DNA from: Hyphomicrobiales bacterium
Lineage (GTDB): Bacteria > Pseudomonadota > Alphaproteobacteria > Rhizobiales > HXMU1428-3
DNA: 7,326 nucleotides
Assembly (NCBI GenBank): GCA_021775385.1
Contig: JAJFHW010000316.1
Span: forward strand, 1 to 7,326
Direction of reading: 5' to 3'
Shown here: positions 6,107 to 7,326 of the stretch, in pieces
Numbering within the stretch: position 1 is the stretch's first letter
How the letters are laid out: each line of letters opens with the position of its first letter
Notes under the pieces: generated by a model
Seen by the model: only the letters and a program-made list of their open reading frames with translations
Databases searched by the model: none
What the model was told of the DNA's origin: nothing
Made by a program: the position numbers and the translations under genes

Positions 6107-6493
6107 AATTCTTCTCTTTTCTTAAAAAAATTTAAGGCCACCCCAAATGGTGGAGCCAAACAATAGACACTGATTTTCACAAGAGCAAGCACCTAACCAT
6201 CCAGATCCCTCAAGAAATCACAATAGTTGCCGTTTTTTGAGCTTCAGATGCCCACAAATTATCCGCGTATTATAAAACAAACGTTCTTTAGGGGGCTATG
6301 CAAGTGAATATTTTTTAGGCAAAATACAGAATTTAACCATGATTGCATGAAAAGGCCTTATTCAGGAGGCAGAAACACATGTAATTGCGGCGAAAATAGT
6401 GTGCTTTTTTAAGTGAGTTGGAATGTCTTTTCTGAAAAGCCTTCTTCCGTCATATATAAATAGTAGTTCTCTCAAAGAGATTATAGGAACCAT
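6107..6493. other. Divergent dapA-slt intergenic region (387 bp)
   Basis: I found no convincing coding sequence here. It holds the dapA-leader hairpin, a partial relative of the rsh-leader repeat (6241-6253), and an AGGAGG Shine-Dalgarno (6364-6369) followed 9 bases later by ATG and at once TAA (6379-6384). Near the slt side, TATATAAAT (6453-6461) could be a -10 region, but no good -35 stands at the right distance. Promoters for both flanking genes must lie here; none can be placed with confidence. Confidence 0.6.
6131..6157 (-). promoter_or_regulatory. Hairpin followed by a T-rich run in the dapA leader
   Basis: On the minus strand CCACC (6149-6153) pairs with GGTGG (6138-6142) around a 6-base loop, and GGC/GCC arms lie just outside with a small bulge. 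The following sequence is TTAAATTTTTTTAAG, ending about 20 bases before the dapA ATG. It looks like a weak intrinsic terminator placed in the leader, which would allow attenuation. No leader peptide or lysine riboswitch was recognised. Confidence 0.35.
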
Positions 6494-7326
6494 ATGCTTA
6501 GATTTTTTTCAATTTTTCTTTTAGCTTTCACTCTGACATATGCTCCTTTACATTTTTTAACTTACGCTGTGGCCGCTGTGCCTTTGCCTGTTAAAAAATC
6601 TTCTAATGAGAATAGCCAGGGCATAAAAATTGCCAAACTAGACAAAGCCGCTAAAGAAAAATCGGCTAGTAAACCAAAAGCTCCTTTAAATATCTCTTTG
6701 TCAGATGAACTTTCTGCTCTGAATAAGTTGCAGCTCTCAGCAAATGATAAAACTCATTTGAACAAAGCCGTTAAAGCAATTTATAAAAATAAAAAAGAAA
6801 CGGCTGAAAAACATATTAATCAGATCAGCGACCCTACAGCACAAAAATTAGCCAAATGGTATGCCTATAGAAATCGTAAAATTGTTCACGACTATCAAGT
6901 ACTGACTGATTTTATTAAATCTAATCCGTCTTGGCCAAGTCGATCGCGGGTGGTCAGTAAAATTGAAGCACGTCTTTTTAAGGGGGCAAAACCTGCTAAA
7001 GAGACAGACCGTTATTTTCAAAAGCACAAACCAAAATCTTTGGCGGGTAAATGCGCACATGCTGAAGCCCTTTTTAAATTGGGTAAGAAAAAAGAAGCAA
7101 CTGAACTTGTTCGCAGCTCATGGCATAACCCGCGCTTACCAGGGTATCTTGAAAAATTTATACTAGCTAAATTCCCGCTTATGTTACGACCGCAGGACCA
7201 TAAAATTCGCGTTGATCGCCTTTTATATCTGCACAAAAAAGGGCGTGCTAACGCCGCTATTCGCACTGCTAAAAAGCTTGGGAGCCAAGATGAGGCAGCT
7301 GCTCGCTTTCGGGCTGCTGTTGTTAA
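6494..7326 (+). CDS. slt: Soluble lytic murein transglycosylase, N-terminal part (runs off the right edge)
   Basis: The first 277 codons are present. Residues 1-28 form a Sec-type signal sequence: a basic start, a hydrophobic core FFSIFLLAFTLTYAPL, and a likely cut near TYAVA-A. A Lys/Ala-rich linker follows to about residue 68. From about 75 onward the protein is alpha-helical with Slt superhelix features: KWYAYRN (121-127), FIKSNPSWPSRSRV (140-153) and AHAEALFKLGKKKEATELVRSSW (188-210). These match the N-terminal domain of rhizobial Slt proteins, which cleave peptidoglycan in the periplasm to 1,6-anhydro products. The catalytic SLT domain would lie beyond the window and is not seen. The ATG has an AGGAA Shine-Dalgarno (6485-6489) only 4 bases away. 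It is divergent from dapA, an arrangement I recall from rhizobia. Confidence 0.82.
   Translation, partial: MLRFFSIFLLAFTLTYAPLHFLTYAVAAVPLPVKKSSNENSQGIKIAKLDKAAKEKSASKPKAPLNISLSDELSALNKLQLSANDKTHLNKAVKAIYKNKKETAEKHINQISDPTAQKLAKWYAYRNRKIVHDYQVLTDFIKSNPSWPSRSRVVSKIEARLFKGAKPAKETDRYFQKHKPKSLAGKCAHAEALFKLGKKKEATELVRSSWHNPRLPGYLEKFILAKFPLMLRPQDHKIRVDRLLYLHKKGRANAAIRTAKKLGSQDEAAARFRAAVV

Noticed and set aside
6848..7266. Overlapping minus- and plus-strand frames at the right end
   Set aside because: They are antisense or out-of-frame to the slt coding sequence, which shows a signal peptide and superhelix motifs over the same bases.

Overview
The window is chromosomal DNA from an AT-rich alphaproteobacterium, most likely in or near the Rhizobiales (Hyphomicrobiales). 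Three things point there. The gene set slt / dapA / smpB / family-5 uracil-DNA glycosylase / NYN (LabA-like) protein / rpoZ / rsh is, from memory, a recognisable rhizobial neighbourhood. The proteins look alphaproteobacterial: RpoZ has a long acidic tail, and the glycosylase and Slt N-terminus have the rhizobial form. Downstream of the NYN gene there is also a 108-bp two-palindrome intergenic element resembling the RIME-type repeats of rhizobia. Genus cannot be decided from sequence reading alone.

Layout, left to right. The first codons of a RelA/SpoT-type (rsh) gene leave the window on the minus strand, behind a leader with two tandem small hairpins. Next, on the minus strand, come rpoZ with a strong intrinsic terminator and folK with its own terminator. 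Two plus-strand genes follow, each ending in a hairpin: a NYN-domain putative ribonuclease, and a family-5 uracil-DNA glycosylase that apparently starts at TTG. Convergent to these, on the minus strand, is a 500-residue calcium-binding RTX repeat protein. Its upstream region holds a perfect TGTGA-N6-TCACA palindrome, the binding pattern of Crp-type regulators. Then come smpB and dapA, both minus and closely spaced. dapA is interrupted by one in-frame TAG where the family has a conserved tyrosine. A 387-bp intergenic region separates dapA from the divergent 5' part of a lytic transglycosylase gene, which runs off the right edge.

Most of the window is core housekeeping: stringent response, RNA polymerase omega, folate, DNA repair, trans-translation, lysine/cell-wall precursor synthesis and cell-wall turnover. 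The RTX gene is the one accessory-looking element. It lies in the opposite orientation to the glycosylase and appears to have its own regulated promoter. No defence system, CRISPR array, transposase, tRNA or rRNA was seen. I found no convincing wholly new system. The points most worth checking are the dapA nonsense codon, the Crp-like site in front of the RTX gene, and the short repeated hairpins in intergenic DNA.
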